NCBI RefSeq assembly: GCF_000220395.1
Contig: NW_004085876.1
Coordinates: 62,001-126,000, forward strand
Source of the DNA: Ichthyophthirius multifiliis
Taxonomy: Eukaryota > Ciliophora > Oligohymenophorea > Hymenostomatida
Direction: 5' to 3'
Length of the DNA: 64,000 bases
Position numbers and translations under genes: made by a program. The notes beneath the pieces were generated by a model. That model had not been told where the DNA came from. It worked only from the letters and a program-made list of their open reading frames with translations, and searched no databases. Below, in pieces: positions 40,133-55,400 of this stretch. Positions within the stretch are counted from its first letter, which is position 1; every line of letters starts with the position of its first letter.

Positions 40133-43100
40133 ATGGAATAATAAAATATAAAATTTATAGTAAAAGTAATTAAAAAAAGTTTAAATCATAATAGAAAAAA
40201 GCTTTCAATAAAAAGAAAGTCAACTGAAGACTCTTTTATCCAAAAAAAAATACCTAAAATTTATTAAAATTCTGTTATATTATTTAGAAAATAATCAAAT
40301 TCAAATGAAATATTCAGTTTAGATAAAGTATATGATAAAGATTAATAGTAAATTAAAATATAAACTAATTAACTTATAAAATTTAAAATAAAGATTTGAA
40401 GAATTATATAAATAAGAGATTCAACCAATAATCAATTGTTTTGTTTAAAAAAATAAAAATGCATGTATATTTTTAGTTGGTTCATAAAAGTAATTATAAA
40501 ATTTATATATAAAAAATTAGAAAATAATTTTTATTTAAATAAATAAATAAAAATAATGAAATAAAAGATCAAAAAAAAGTTAATTGTTTGCAGATACAAA
40601 AGATTTAAATAATGGTTTATTTAGTAAAATATTTTAAGAAATATTTAAATCTGTTTCATAATAAAACTTTTAAAAATTGGATAAGCAAATAAATATATAT
40701 AAAAATATAATATAATATATAATATAATATAATATAATATAATAATTGCTTTTTGTTAATTTTTATAAATATAGTGTAGCAAGTGTTAATATTAGTTTAT
40801 ATGAAATAAATAATTGCAAAGAAACTATTAAGGACTTAATAAATTTAAACAATTCTTATTATTAAAATACTGAAAGTTAAATTTTACAAAAGGAAATATT
40901 TGATTTTTAAGACTATATAGATATAATATAAAAAATAGATCTTAAAAGTTTAAATAATGTAAATAAAAAAAATTATTTTTTTTATATATATGCATAAAAA
41001 TAAAACTAAATAAAAAAGAAATGCAAAACATAAATATTAAAAATATTTCTAAAAACTAAAACAAATGTAAGTGAATTAAATTTTGTAAACATTGAAATAG
41101 CCGAAAAATTAATTCCTTAATAAAGCAAATACTATTAATAATTTTTTACTGAATTAGCAGAGATGTACTAAAATAATAACTAAATTTAAGACCAAAGTTT
41201 AAAAATTTCAAATAATTTAATATTAACATAATGTCTTAAAAATGTTTGTAATTAGAATTCTTTTATTTTATGTATAAATTCTATTATAAGTCATTCTAAA
41301 GAATATTTATCTAATTTAGCATCTTTGAAATTATAAAATAATATGAAAAGAACTTTTCATGATATATTTAATATTCATAAATAAAGAAATTCTTATTTAA
41401 ATAGTTTAAATAATTTAACTTTTAATTTTAATCCTTCATAATGTCATTAATAATCAAGTTTATAATAAATATTAATGAAATCAAATGATTAATAAATATA
41501 TTAAAATAATTTTAGTTAATAATAAAGCTTTAAAAGTAATTAAGAAGTAGAAAAGCTTAATTTAAAATTAAGAAATGTGGATTAGTCTATTACTTACCCT
41601 CCTTAATAGAATTCGATTTTTTTTAATGGGTGGTTAAGGAAAAAAAATATTAATGTGAAACAAATTTCGGAAGAAATAAAAAATAATACGAACATTGATG
41701 AATTAAATAAATTAATTTTAATTGCTAAAGTTGATGATATTAAATATAAACTAAGTAATCTTAGTGAAAGTAAAATATTTTTTTTTGTATAAAAAAAAAA
41801 AATAATATAAAAAAAAGTTATTAATTTTAGTGCTAGAAGTCTTCCTAATATAGAAAGTATATATAATAAAAAAAAAACTGTAAGCATAAATTCTACTAAA
41901 CTAAATAAAAGTGATGGAATAGAGTATTTCCAAACACCTTAACTTAGTCTCTAAAACTCAAAAAAGAAATAAGTAATAAGTAAAAAAGTTATTCCAATTC
42001 ATTAGAATTTAAAAAAATCTTAAAATAGTTCAGTAAGAAAAATTATTTAAAAAAAAAAAAAAAACATTCTTAATAGTTAAAAAGTGTAATTTAATGTGCA
42101 ATTAAAAGTGCTTCTAGTATTAAAACCCCAAGAACACCAAGTAAAAGTATGAGTTTAATACTTCCAATATCATAAAATTAATCATATAGAAGTAATGGAC
42201 AGAAAAAATAAACGAAAAGTCGAATTGCAGTTAAAAATAATAAAAATTAGAAAGGTTCAAAAAAAAATTCTGCGACTAAATCTAAGTAAATGAGTAATAG
42301 GAAAGAAAATTTAAGCATCAAATCTAGTGGTTATATCCCAAATCATACTAAATATTAAGATTATTAGTAAAATTAATAAATAAAATAAAAATCAGTTAAG
42401 TTTTTGATTTCAGATAATTCACATAATAATTTAGTCTAAAATACAGATAAAAGAAATGATTCTTTATCTTAATAATCTATACTTTCAAAAAAATCAGTTA
42501 TTTCTTAGTCTTCTCATTCTAGTAAGAAATAATAATAAATTATAAATAATAGATAAAAATCACTTTCTACAAGTAACCAGCAATATGGTAATAATAGTGT
42601 GTCTTATTCTAATAAATTAAATAATAGTTCTTTTAGTGATTAAAAGAAAAAAATTAATAATTAAAAATAATACGTAACTAAGAAAAAAAGTAAATCGAAA
42701 AATTCCAAAAGTAATAACAGTTTTAGTAGTGGAAATAAATCTTTAAACAATAGTAAGTAATTAAAAAAAAGCATACAAAAACAACTAAAGGTTGCAAGAG
42801 AATTTTTAAGAAGTTCATCTTCAGATGAATCTGATTATTAAAATAATAATAATTAAGTTTTTTAAAAAATAAATTTAAGATAATCACATAAATTTTAAAA
42901 TAAAGTGAAACAATTTAATTTAAGTTTTGAAAAAGAATAAATATTTTTGTTGTCTTAATAGGATAAAATTAATTCAGTAGAATTATTTAAAAATTATCAT
43001 AAGTTATTGTTAAGATCAAATGACATTTCTAAACTTTTGGAATAATAAGTTAGTATTAATGAAGAATTATAGTAAGAAGTTTTAAATTAGGATTAAAAGT

Positions 43101-44557
43101 TTAATTAGTTAAAGTCTAAATATTTGTTGAAAAAAAAAGAAAAAAATAAACTTAAAATTGAGTTGGGGAATAAATATAGAGAAATGGAAAAATTCGAACA
43201 AAATTAATTCGAAAACGCTACCAAGATTATAAATTTAAATAAAAAAATCTAAAATCATTAAATTGAAATTGACAAATAAAATAAACTCTTAAAAAATAAG
43301 GAACAATAATAAGAATTACTTAATTAAAATCATAATTTTAAAATGAATGAAATAATAGAAAATAATGAAAATCTTAAATTTTAAATTAATAATTTAAAAG
43401 ATTAAATTAATAAAAATGAGATTAAAGAAAATTAATTAATTTAAGAAATACATTTTAATTAAATTTAATATGAAAATGAATTAAAGTATTTTATTTATTT
43501 ATTTATTTATTTATTTTTTTAAAAAAAGAAATAAAACAGAAATATTTGAAAAATAATTAAGTTAAAGTTAAGCTGCTTTAAAATAATTTTAAGTTTAAAA
43601 AATTATGGAAATATAGGCTAATGATAAAACTAAATTACAAATATAAAGCTAATTAGAAAACTTTTAACTTTAAAACAATAATTTATAGAAAAAAATAGAA
43701 AGTTATTCTAAGCTTTCTAAATAAAATGAATAAATTACAAATTAATTAAGAAATGAAAGAGATACTCTTTAAGATAAGATAGATGAATTAGAAGCTTAAA
43801 ATTAATAATTAAAAATGGAAATTAATATATATTAACATAAATAATAAATACAAGAGAAAAAATTAAATGAAAAAGTAAATAAAAATATTACTTAAAAAAA
43901 TATATATAATTAATATAAAGTTTGAAAATTTTGATAATTTTTAAAAAATTATTAAATTAATAAAAGTGAAAGAATATAAGAAATTATAAGCTAAAAGTAT
44001 AAAGAAAATAAAATTTAAAATGAAGATCTATAAGTTTAGGTATAAAAAGTAGAAACAAGACAAAAATAATAATAAACATCTTAATCAACCCATAGATTAG
44101 ATAAAGCAAATTAATAAGAAATAATTAACTCTAAAAATGTTATTCCGTTATCGGAGAATTTTTATAATTCATTAATAAATTTAGAAAATATTTAATAGAA
44201 TTTGATTTTACATTAAAAAAGAAATTCAAATTTAAATATTTAAAAAAATGTTAATACTGAAAAAAATTTGGTATTTTTAATTTTTTTTTTTTTTTTTTAA
44301 TTTATTTATATACAATTAGCCTAAAGAAAAAACTATTAATATCTGTAAAACTAAAAAATAAAAATAAAATTTAGACATAAAAAAAAACTCTTGTAAAAGT
44401 AATTTGGATTAATAATTTATTTTAACTACTAGAAATGGTAATATATAACTTCATAAAAAAGGAAGTAATACTATTTATTCATCGAAAACTTTAATTTTTG
44501 TATATATATATTTATATTTATATTTTTTATTAAATTTAAAAGAATAAACAAAAGTGA
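40133..44557 (+). CDS. Kinesin-like protein with degenerate motor (pseudo-kinesin), Ser-rich linker and coiled coil
   Basis: ATG 40133, introns 40348-40393 and 40490-40567 and several later ones, all keeping frame, TGA 44555. After splicing, the front aligns with a kinesin motor: EIFSLDKVYDKDQQFEELYK, IQPIINCFVQKNKNACIFLV, then GSQKSKKS at the P-loop place (normally GQTGSGK[ST]), DLNNGLFSKIFQEIFKSV, and VASVNISLYEINNCKETIKD at the EIYNE strand. Switch I is NVNKKNYFFYIYAQ (no SSRSH), switch II is LNFVNIEIAEK (no DLAGSE), and the end is YLSNLASLKLQNNM (cf. TLSTLKFA). Nucleotide binding and hydrolysis are thus unlikely. A very Ser/Lys/Asn/Gln-rich linker (41,900-42,820) and a long coiled coil follow. 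The clean splicing and absence of stops argue for a maintained gene rather than a pseudogene. Confidence 0.7.
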
Positions 44558-44643
44558 ATATGAATTAAAATGATAAATACTAATATAAAAAATCAGTTCA
44601 TTATTAGTTATATATAATTCATTTTATCAAATAAATTAAAAAT

Positions 44644-44664
44644 AATATATATATATATATATAC

Positions 44665-44710
<46 letters not shown>
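44644..44710. repeat. (AT)n microsatellite
   Basis: Long alternating A/T tract with a CT and a G interruption, in the spacer before the palmitoyltransferase gene. Confidence 0.9.
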
Positions 44711-44715
<5 letters not shown>

Positions 44716-44812
44716 TTTGTTATATTATTTTTTATTATAGAAATAACATTTATATTGTAAATTATTTATATATATAAAAAAATTTTATATTCATTTTAAT
44801 TTAAACAAAAAA

Positions 44813-45601
44813 ATGAATAATTAATGCGATTTTAACATAAATAATATATAAAATTAGAATAACGATACATATGTATTTAGCTAAATAGAAAATTAGTAAA
44901 CGCTTTTTGATGAAAATTAATAAAAAGAATATTATTAATCTACTAATTGTATTTTAGAAGAACAATAGAATCATGAAATTATAATAATTTAAGAATAAAA
45001 GCATTAGAGAAATTTCGGAAATAATCATGTCTTTTTATTTTAATAAAATGAACCTAAATATACAATTGGTCCTTAATGTAAATACAAGATTTTTAATTTG
45101 TTTTAATATTAATATTTTCTTTTATTATTATTTTACAAAAAAATAAAAAATAAGGGTCTTAATTTTTATTTACTTTTATTGGATTAATTATTTTTGATTT
45201 ATTCTTAATTTAAAATTCTTTTAGAAGATACTCTTTTAGTTATAAATTAATATTAATATTTAATTAATAAGTTATATGTTAACAGCAATAATAAATCCAG
45301 GAATAGCATCTTAAGAATATTAAATAGATGATGAAGATTAAAAAAGCAAATAGTATAATTTTTTTTTTAAATTATAAATATAAAAATTAAGTTAAAAAAA
45401 TTAAGTTATTGTAAAAAGTGTTAAATTAAATAAAATTAAAATATAAGGCATTGTAATAATTGTAATGTTTGTATTAAAGGATATAATCATCATTGCCCAT
45501 GGGTTGGAAAATGTATAGGTTAAGGAAACATTTAGTAATTTTATTTATTATTATTTTCAACTTTTTGTTAAATAATTTATGTTTTTAAACTTTAATTTTG
45601 A
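44813..45601 (+). CDS. DHHC-family S-acyltransferase with NHHC variant, truncated after third TM
   Basis: ATG 44813; acidic Gln/Asn-rich cytosolic N-terminus, then an intron. TM1 is FLFTFIGLIIFDLFLIQ. TM2 is expected to be YKLILIF..LISYMLTAIINPG, provided one T is added to the TTT run at 45259-45261; as printed the frame is broken there. The zinc-finger core reads [40 protein letters not shown], N. Cys ligands and the acyl-accepting Cys are present, but Asp of DHHC is Asn. TM3 (FYLLLFSTFCQIIYVF) is followed almost at once by TGA 45599. TM4 and the TTxE motif usual for the family are absent and were not found downstream. Palmitoyltransferases attach fatty acids to Cys of membrane proteins; activity of this copy is doubtful. 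Confidence 0.75.
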
Positions 45602-46137
45602 AATATAATTATAAATATTAATATAAATAAATAAAAATGAGTATATTTATGTATAAATGTATAAATAAAAAAAAAATTGATTAATATATATAAGTAATTA
45701 TATTTATATGTAAAATAAATTATATATATATATATATAAATATTTAAATAAATATATAAACATTTATTTAAATTTATATATTTTATTAATTTTTTTTTAT
45801 ATATTTTTTTAAAATAAAATATTATTTATTTTTATAAAATTAGTATTTTTATATATCTTTATTTATTTTTTATTTATTATATATTTTTTTTTTATTTATA
45901 AAAATAAATTTATAAATTATATATATATAATATTTAAAATAAACTTTTAATTTTTAATTTTTATTTTTTGTTTTTTTTATAATTTAAAATTTAGATAATA
46001 ATGGATTCTTTTTTTAATTCAACATTATAAATGAAAAAAATAATAAAAAAAAATAAAAAAATACTATAATTGTAAATATATATATTATCTTCTTCTTCTT
46101 TAATATTAATAAAGAAATATCATATTACTTATTTTAT
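45602..46137. other. AT-rich intergenic region
   Basis: Spacer between convergent genes; only low-complexity AT. The missing TM4 exon of the acyltransferase was searched for here and not seen. Confidence 0.6.
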
Positions 46138-47432
46138 TCAATTTCCAAGTAAACGATATTCAGGAACTTCTCTTTTGTTATAAGAATCATCAAAATTTCC
46201 TTCAGAAACAGCATCAACTCTATCTTTAAAGTCATCTTCATTACTTTAGACTTTTTAATTATAGATAGCTAAGACTTCTTCAAGTAATTAAATTTCTTCT
46301 AATAATGCTGCTCTTTTGCTGTTGTATTCTGATATTTTTTTCTTTAAATATTCTTCAGAATCACTAATTAATTTTTCTTATTAGGATATTTATTCTCTGC
46401 ATTTTTTTGAATTTTAAGTGTATTATTCAACTAATCTTACTAATTTTGCTTCTTAAGTAATAGCAGCTTCAAGTGATTTAGCAAGTTCCTTGTTTTCTTT
46501 TTCGACTTAGGCTTAAAATTCGGCTAAATGCATGGCAGAATTAATTTCGTCTTATTAAGCTTAACTTTTATTTTCTTTAATTTTAGCTTCGAACTTGTCC
46601 AATAAATCTAATAATTATCTCTTGTATCCGGCCCATGTTTATCTTTCTCCATTAACAAACCCTTCTAAACTAAGATCATCTTTATTATTATCAATATGTT
46701 TGTTGCCAATTTGCTCAGCTTTTTAATTTTAAATAATTAAATATTTAGCAAATATGATTATACATATATATTATAAATATATATTTTATATGTAATTTTA
46801 CCATTTCTTCCTTTTTCAGTATAATCTTATTTAATATCATATAATGGATCATTAACATATTATTATAATAATTATAATCCATTAGTATCGTGTTATTCAT
46901 ATAATTAGAAAAGTACATTGATTTTTTACATCAAGAGCTTTTTTTCTATAAGCGAAAAGTTATCTTTATTTTATATTTAAATTCTTAAAAATTCGATTAA
47001 TCTTAAAGCTAGGTTGTAATTTTTCATATCTTTTATGAAACTTGCATTTTATTAACATCTTGCTTAGTTAAGAGAATCTAATCTATTTAAGTTATCAACC
47101 ATTCTCTATTTAAGGTATTCAATATAATCTCTAGTAGTTTATAATTTATCTTCATAGTCCTTTAATTATGCTTCTTCACTTTTACAATGAACAATACTTT
47201 AAGCTAGGACATCATTTTAGTTTTATATGTCCTTTTCTAATAAGGGTTTGTTTGTTTCCTTGTCTTTATCTAAATCATTCAAGTTTGAATGTACGTCATT
47301 AAGTAATTCTTAAAGTAACTCGGTTGCTCTATTAACATTGTCTTTGGTTTCGAAAGCTTATTCAGAACTTCTGTCAGCTCTTACAATAAATATGCATAAA
47401 ACTAAAAATAAGCAAAGTAATTATTTATTCAT
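46138..47432 (-). CDS. Grl / trichocyst-matrix-type secretory granule protein
   Basis: ATG 47432, one intron 46719-46801, TGA 46138; about 400 codons. A signal peptide (MNKQLLCLFLVLCIFIVRAD) precedes an acidic, almost wholly helical protein with a few Cys (VHCKSEE, NQARCQQNAS, SKKCREQIS). The C-terminal stretch EEVLAIYNQKVQSNEDDFKD with RVDAVSEGNFDDSY matches the end pattern of ciliate granule lattice (Grl) and trichocyst matrix proteins, which form the Ca-responsive crystalline core of dense-core granules (mucocysts, trichocysts). Base composition is clearly less AT-biased than neighbours, in keeping with high expression. The family is normally cleaved from a proprotein; a cleavage site was not identified here. 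The frame is intact throughout. Confidence 0.85.
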
Positions 47433-48547
47433 GTTTTTTTTTTTTTCGATTATATTCCTTTTTTTTTATAATAATTTTTTTTTTTTTTGTTATTTTTTAT
47501 TTATTATTTTTTTTTCTTTTTTTATTACTTTTTGACTTATTTATTTTTCTTTGTTTTAGTTACTTTATATTATGTTTATAAAAAAAAAATATTAATTATT
47601 TTATATATGTTTTTCTTTATATTTTACTTTTTTTTTATTTTGTTTAAATTTTATTTTTTTCTTAATATTAAAAAACATTATTTCCGTTTTAGATTATTTT
47701 TTTCCTTTGTTTTTTAAGCGTTTTTGTAAAAGTATATATTTAATCAAAAACGAATATTTTTAATTTATCTTCTTTTATAATATACAAATAAATAAATTAT
47801 TATCAACAATACATAATCTAAGAATAAAGCATAAATATAATTTTTTATATAATTAAATATAAATATAATAATAAATTTTCTGTTTTGAGTTTTTTATTTT
47901 AATTTTTTTTAAAATAAAACATATTTAAATAAAATTTTCTGCATTTATTGTTATAAAAACTAAATAGAATTTAGATGATTATTAGATTTAAAATTAATAT
48001 TTTTATTAATTTAAAAAAATAAATAATAAAATTAATAAATTTTAAAAAATAAAATCATAAATAATATATTTAACAAAGAATTTTTATAATTAGAGTATTT
48101 TTTATATATTAAGATTTCAAAAAAAAAAAAAATTAAAATTCTATGAAATGAAAAAACATAACAATTTTCATGAAATTCATTTGAAGTAGATTTATTAATT
48201 ACAATTTAAAATGAATTTATTCTTTAAATTAGTATAGTATTAGACAATATAATAAATAAATTAAATATGCTAATTTTGTAATATAAAAAAATAGATAATT
48301 AGGTTATTATTAAACTGAAATATTTAACTATATACATTTCGATATTATTAATTTAAATAAAACAAAATAAAATAATATATTAATTGTAAAAAAAAAAATA
48401 CTCTACAAATTGAATAAAAAAATCCATCAAAATTTTTCGAACTTAAAAATTAAAAAGATTTATTAAAATAAAAATAATTATATAATTTTGAATATAGATA
48501 AAATTATATTTAAATAAAATTTTATTATTTTTCTTATTTTAATTTTA
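47433..48547. other. AT-rich intergenic region
   Basis: Upstream of the granule-protein gene; long T runs (47,440-47,700), otherwise nothing recognised. Confidence 0.6.
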
Positions 48548-50135
<1,588 letters not shown>

Positions 50136-50639
50136 TTTTGTTGTTTTTTTTTAAAAAATTATTTATATTATATGTGTTTCTTATTTATTTATTTTTATGA
50201 TGAAATGATATTTATAATTTAAAAGCATATAAAAATATATATATATAAAAATAATATAAATAAAAATTATCTATATGTAGATTATATAAAGATTAAAAAA
50301 TCTAAATTTTAAAATTATATATTAAATAATTCAATCCTTTTATAATTAATTAATATTTTTCATATAAATATAATAAATCTATCTTTTTATAAATACTATT
50401 AATTTTATTTTTTTGATATAATTAATAAATAATTAAAATTTATTTTTTTAATTAAAGTATACCTAATTAGAAATAATTTTATTTTATTTATGTTTTTCTA
50501 AAAAAAAAAAAAAAAAAAAAAAAAAGTTAAACAATTGAAAAATAAACTATTATAATTAATTAATGTTGATAAAATTTTCAGACTTACTTTATTAAGGATT
50601 TAAATGATTGAAATATATTATTAAATATATAATAATAAA
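50136..50639. other. AT-rich intergenic region with poly(A) run
   Basis: Upstream spacer of the MAP kinase; an A run of about 24 at 50,502-50,525. Nothing else seen. Confidence 0.6.
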
Positions 50640-51580
50640 AAATAGCTTAAGAATAATATAATGAAAATTACTTAACAAGTTTTATTTGATTTTTAGTATG
50701 ATTTTTTCATTTTCATGTAATTAATTTCTTTTATTAATTTTTGAAATATTACAATTCAGATAAAAGTAAATTAGATTTAAATATTGAAATATTATATTAA
50801 TTATTTAAATTTAATGTATTAGATTCAATTTATGTTAATTAAAAAGATTGTGGAATATTGTTGTTAAAAAATTATAATTATTAATATCGAAAAAGACTTA
50901 AATAGATTAATAAAAATAAATAAACTATTATTTGTTTTTATTAATAAACAATATTTACTTGAATTAATAAGTATTATGAATTATTTTTTGTTAATTTTTA
51001 TATTATATTTTTTTTTAAAAAAAAAAGGTATGACGATAAGATTATTTTTTTAATTTTTTAAGTATTTTGATACCAAAAAAAAAGTTGAAGTAATTTTATA
51101 ATGGCCTTTTTTTTTTACTTAATTTTTTAAAAATTAAAGAAAATATAAAACACTAAATAGTAAAATATGTATAATTTAATTATTAATTTTTGAGATTCTT
51201 TTTCTAATAAGTTTGCTTAATTATTAGGAGCTTAAGTTAATATTGTTTTTATTCATTAAATTTAATTCATGATTTTTTTGTGATAATTAAACTAAAATAA
51301 TGCTGATAATAATATAATTATATATTATTTAACTGAAGTTTTTGTAATTTATTTTATTTCTATTTTATAATCTATTTAAAATAGAACTGATTAATATTTT
51401 ATTAACATTTTTTAAAATAAAAATATTATTAAAATTGAATTATTAGAATTCGATTAAATGAAATCACTGGAGATTTTAGTTTATTTTTAAATTATTATAT
51501 ATTTGATTATTATTTTGTAATAAGTTCTTTAATTTATCTATTTGTATAATGTAATAAAAAAAAGCAAACTTATGTATAAT
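50640..51580 (+). pseudogene. Possible decayed gene with several in-frame TGA
   Basis: Pieces with coding-like residue variety appear: NSDKSKLDLNIEILYQLFKF, NVLDSIYVNQKDCGILLLKN, DSFSNKFAQLLGAQVNIVFI, TEVFVIYFISILQSIQNRTD and LLEFDQMKSLEILVYF. They are broken by TGA at 50687, 50699, 50960, 51191 and 51281, all in the same frame (start mod 3 = 2), and a section near 51,030-51,180 reads better in another frame. No family recognised. Low-complexity AT DNA can look open by chance, so this is weak. Confidence 0.3.
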
Positions 51581-51723
51581 AAATATAATTTTTTTAAAAA
51601 ACAATTTATAATTAAAAAAAAAATGCTTATATATTTAATTATATAAAATAAAATTAATTAAATATTATATTTTTTTATTTTTATTTTAATTAAAAAAAAA
51701 AATACACATATACAAATATTGAA

Positions 51724-52170
51724 ATGCGGTAAAACAATAGTAATGATTTTGATAAAATTAAAATAAATTCATTTACAATTCTTATAATAGAAGGTATTTA
51801 GGCATTTTTTTATGACCTTTATATTTCTTCACCAAAATATATAGATTATCATGTTGAAGAATGCGAATATTTATGGTGGTGGTCATTTTCAACATTAATG
51901 GCTATATTTAGTTCAATTATATTTTGTTGTTTAAATATTATTGCTGCATATTTTAAAAGGGAAAAACTTGTTAAGTTTTTATCTATGATGACAGGATTTT
52001 GTTAATTGGCAATTTTAGTTACTTTTTGTGGAAATTGGTTTTATTTAGATTAATAATGTGGTTAATTATATAAATTAAATAGAATTTTTTTCATAATTAT
52101 GGTTTCTATTATAAGTATTGCTATTATGTTATCACTTATTAAATTTATAAGCAGTAAATTTAGAAGATGA
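51724..52170 (+). CDS. Small membrane protein with about three transmembrane segments
   Basis: A single exon of 148 codons. A short polar N-terminus, then a loop with conserved-looking VEECEYLWWWSF. Three hydrophobic spans follow: FSTLMAIFSSIIFCCLNIIA, LSMMTGFCQLAILVTFC and IFFIIMVSIISIAIMLSLI. It ends in a basic tail SSKFRR. Between spans 2 and 3 is a short Cys-containing loop (LDQQCGQLYKLN). No named family recognised; positively charged ends suggest cytosolic termini. Confidence 0.65.
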
Positions 52171-52190
52171 ATTTTTTTGAGATTTTATTT

Positions 52191-52224
<34 letters not shown>

Positions 52225-52469
52225 TTAAAATTAAATTTTAAACAATAATTTTTATAAAATAAATTATAATAAAATTTCTTGTAAATTAATTATAAAAATT
52301 AATGTCTTTTATTTTATTTTTATTTTTTTCGAGGGGGTTGGCTTTTTGATTTTAAGGTAATTTTTTATAAATAAAAATATTAAAAGCAATATACTTTGCT
52401 ATTATAATTTATTTTTTATATATGGACTTTATTAATTATTTATAATTTAAACTTTTATATATTATTTAA

Positions 52470-55400
52470 TCATTTTTTATTAATTTTAGTATTTATATTG
52501 CATTTATATGTTGCTTTATTTAATTAAACTTTATTTTTCTATTTTTAATCTTTGAAAGCAGAATTTTTCATTTGATCTTCTTCCTTTAACTTATTTTAAA
52601 TGTTCTATAAATAGGTATAATTAAACTTTTTAATAAATAATAAAATTTAAAAAATATAATACTATAAAAATATTACTTAATTTTAATCTAAATAAGTGTA
52701 GTTTCTAATTTATTATAAATTATTTTCCGAAATATAATTTTTTTATATATCTATCTATTAATAAATATAAATTAAAGTTCTAATATAAATGAAAATTAAA
52801 AAATATTTACATTTAATTTATTTACTTATCTTTTATTTTAACTTGAATTTAATTATTCTTTTTTTTTATTTTATCTTTATAGACAATATTCATGTTAAAA
52901 GTAGTTTCTTTAATTCTCTTTTTAATTTTAATGTCCGTAATTTTATATTAATTATTTAATTTATTAAATCAAATTATTCTTTTAAAGACTTTATTTTTAA
53001 CTTTTTTTATTATTTTCATTATTTTCTTAATCTTTTTTAGAACTTATAACAGGAGTATTAAAATCTAATTAAATATTAATTTCTTTTTATGAAAGTTATT
53101 ATAATTCTTTTTATTAATTTTATTATTATTTATTGTTGTCCAATATATGCATTATTTTTAGGACTTCAAAATCTTTTTTCCAGTAAGATTAATTAAGATT
53201 TGGCTTGCTTTCTGCTTATGAAAAATAACTTTAAGATCTATTCAATTGTTATTATATTTATTCGCAATGTTTTTCAACTTATAACATTAAAAATGAACTT
53301 TTTCGTGAATTATTACTCTATAGAGATAATGAGTTTCTTTAATTAATATTTTAACTATTTTAATCAGAATCTGTAATATATTCAGTTTTATTTATTTAAT
53401 ATAATTATTATTATTTAATTAATTTATCCTTAACTGGAATTTCTATATTAATTTGTCTTTTTTCATTTTCTTATTTAAGTTTATTATATATACTCTTGAT
53501 ATTATTTTCTAAGAGAGTAATTTCTTATTATAGAGATTAATTCATAGTTTAAGAACGATATTTAAGATAATTTATTTATAAATTTATTTATTCTAAACAT
53601 TTAAAATCATCATTATTTTTAATTAAAATTTATTGACCATTATTTTAATTTTATAATATTTCTTCTTATGAATGTTAATTTTTAAAAATGATATTATCAA
53701 TTTATTTTTGAAAATTATGTACATTAATATTATTATTATTATTATTATTCTAATTTATTTATGTTTTATTATCATTATCTTTATTATTTATATTGTTATC
53801 AAAGCTTTTTATTTTCTAATTGCTTTATGAATTATTTGTATTATTGGTTGTCTGCTTTATTTTTTCCAAACTTTAATAGTTTTATTAATTAATATTCTTA
53901 TCATTAATAAATACTTCTTCTTTATTTTAATTTTCAATATTGCTATTAATAAAATTTTAATTTATTTTTATTTCTTATAAAATATCATTATTATTTAATG
54001 TTTTTATTAAATTAAATTAATATTATTATATTCTATATTAAAAAATTTAAATATCGTTTTCACAAATAGTTTATTTTACATTACTTTTTTTTGATATTTA
54101 ATTTTATTATTAACTTTAATTATTTTAAACATTTTTCTTATCTGAATTTAGATATTAAAAGTTATCACTTTTCAATTTTTCATTAGAACTATTCTCATGC
54201 TAGTATATTTAATTGATTTCATTTAATTATCGTATTTTATTTGGGCTATTAATAATTGAAAATGTTTCTTTTAATGATGTATTATCATTAATTCTTTATG
54301 TATATTAAATTTAACTTTAAGAAAATTTTTAATCAATAATTTTTAGATCTTAAAAACATGGTATTTTTTAATTATTTATCATATTTAAAGAACTTCCACT
54401 TTAATATTAATTATTTAAAGAATTTATATTTTAACTTAATTAATAATTGTTAAAAATTTATTTATTTAGTTATTAAAACTAATTCTATTATTTTTAAAGT
54501 TAATTATAACTACTTAATCCTTTTTTTAGCTTCTTGAACTTTTTTTTAATAATTTCACTAATATTAAAATTCTCTTATATTCCTTTTGTGCTTTAAATTT
54601 CCAAACTAAAATTTTGATTAAATTTATTTCTGCTATTTATAGTTAAGCTTTTTATTTTGTTAATAGGATTAAATACATTTTCTTAATTTATTTCAGGGCA
54701 TATTCTATAATTATTATTTCTTTAAATTTCTATATTTAAAGTTTAGTTTAGTGTTTATTTAAAGTTTATATTTTTTTATGAATAATTTTGTGGCTTTAAT
54801 TTAAGACTTAATCCTATATTTTATTTCTAATTCATTTTTTTTATTTATTTAGAAGAATTTTAATTTAGACTATAACTTTATGTATTTATTCTATTTAAAG
54901 ACTTTTAATTATCAAATTAGAAACTTCTTAAAAACAAAGATTGGGAGTCTTATAAAGATAAATTAATGTTTTACTATGTTTTAAACTTTGCTCTTGTTGA
55001 TTAATTATAATTTTTAGGTAATTAAGATTATTATTATTATTATTCAAAAAAAATATTTTAGCTCTTTTCTTTGATTTTTTATTCTAATAATTAATTTACT
55101 CTTAAATCTTCTTATGAATTATTCTACTAGTATTCTAATTAGTTTTAAAATGTATTATTATTATTAGGGCTTTTATTTAAATTTTATTTTAGTTCTTTTT
55201 TTTCTTAAGATACTTAAATATTATTTCTTTTTAAATTATTTTCTTCACAATTTAATTATAAAACTGAATCACTTAAACTTTATCTTGTTTAAAATGTGTT
55301 TTATATATTATTTTTATTACTAGAGGAAACTATTTCATCATTATTAGTAAATAATTTTAATACTGCTAAATGATTTATTTATGATAAATTATTATCTTCT

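Noticed and set aside
47338-47717. Plus-strand hydrophobic ORFs
   Set aside because: They are made of T runs (Phe/Tyr/Leu only) and antisense of the granule-protein signal peptide; no coding character.
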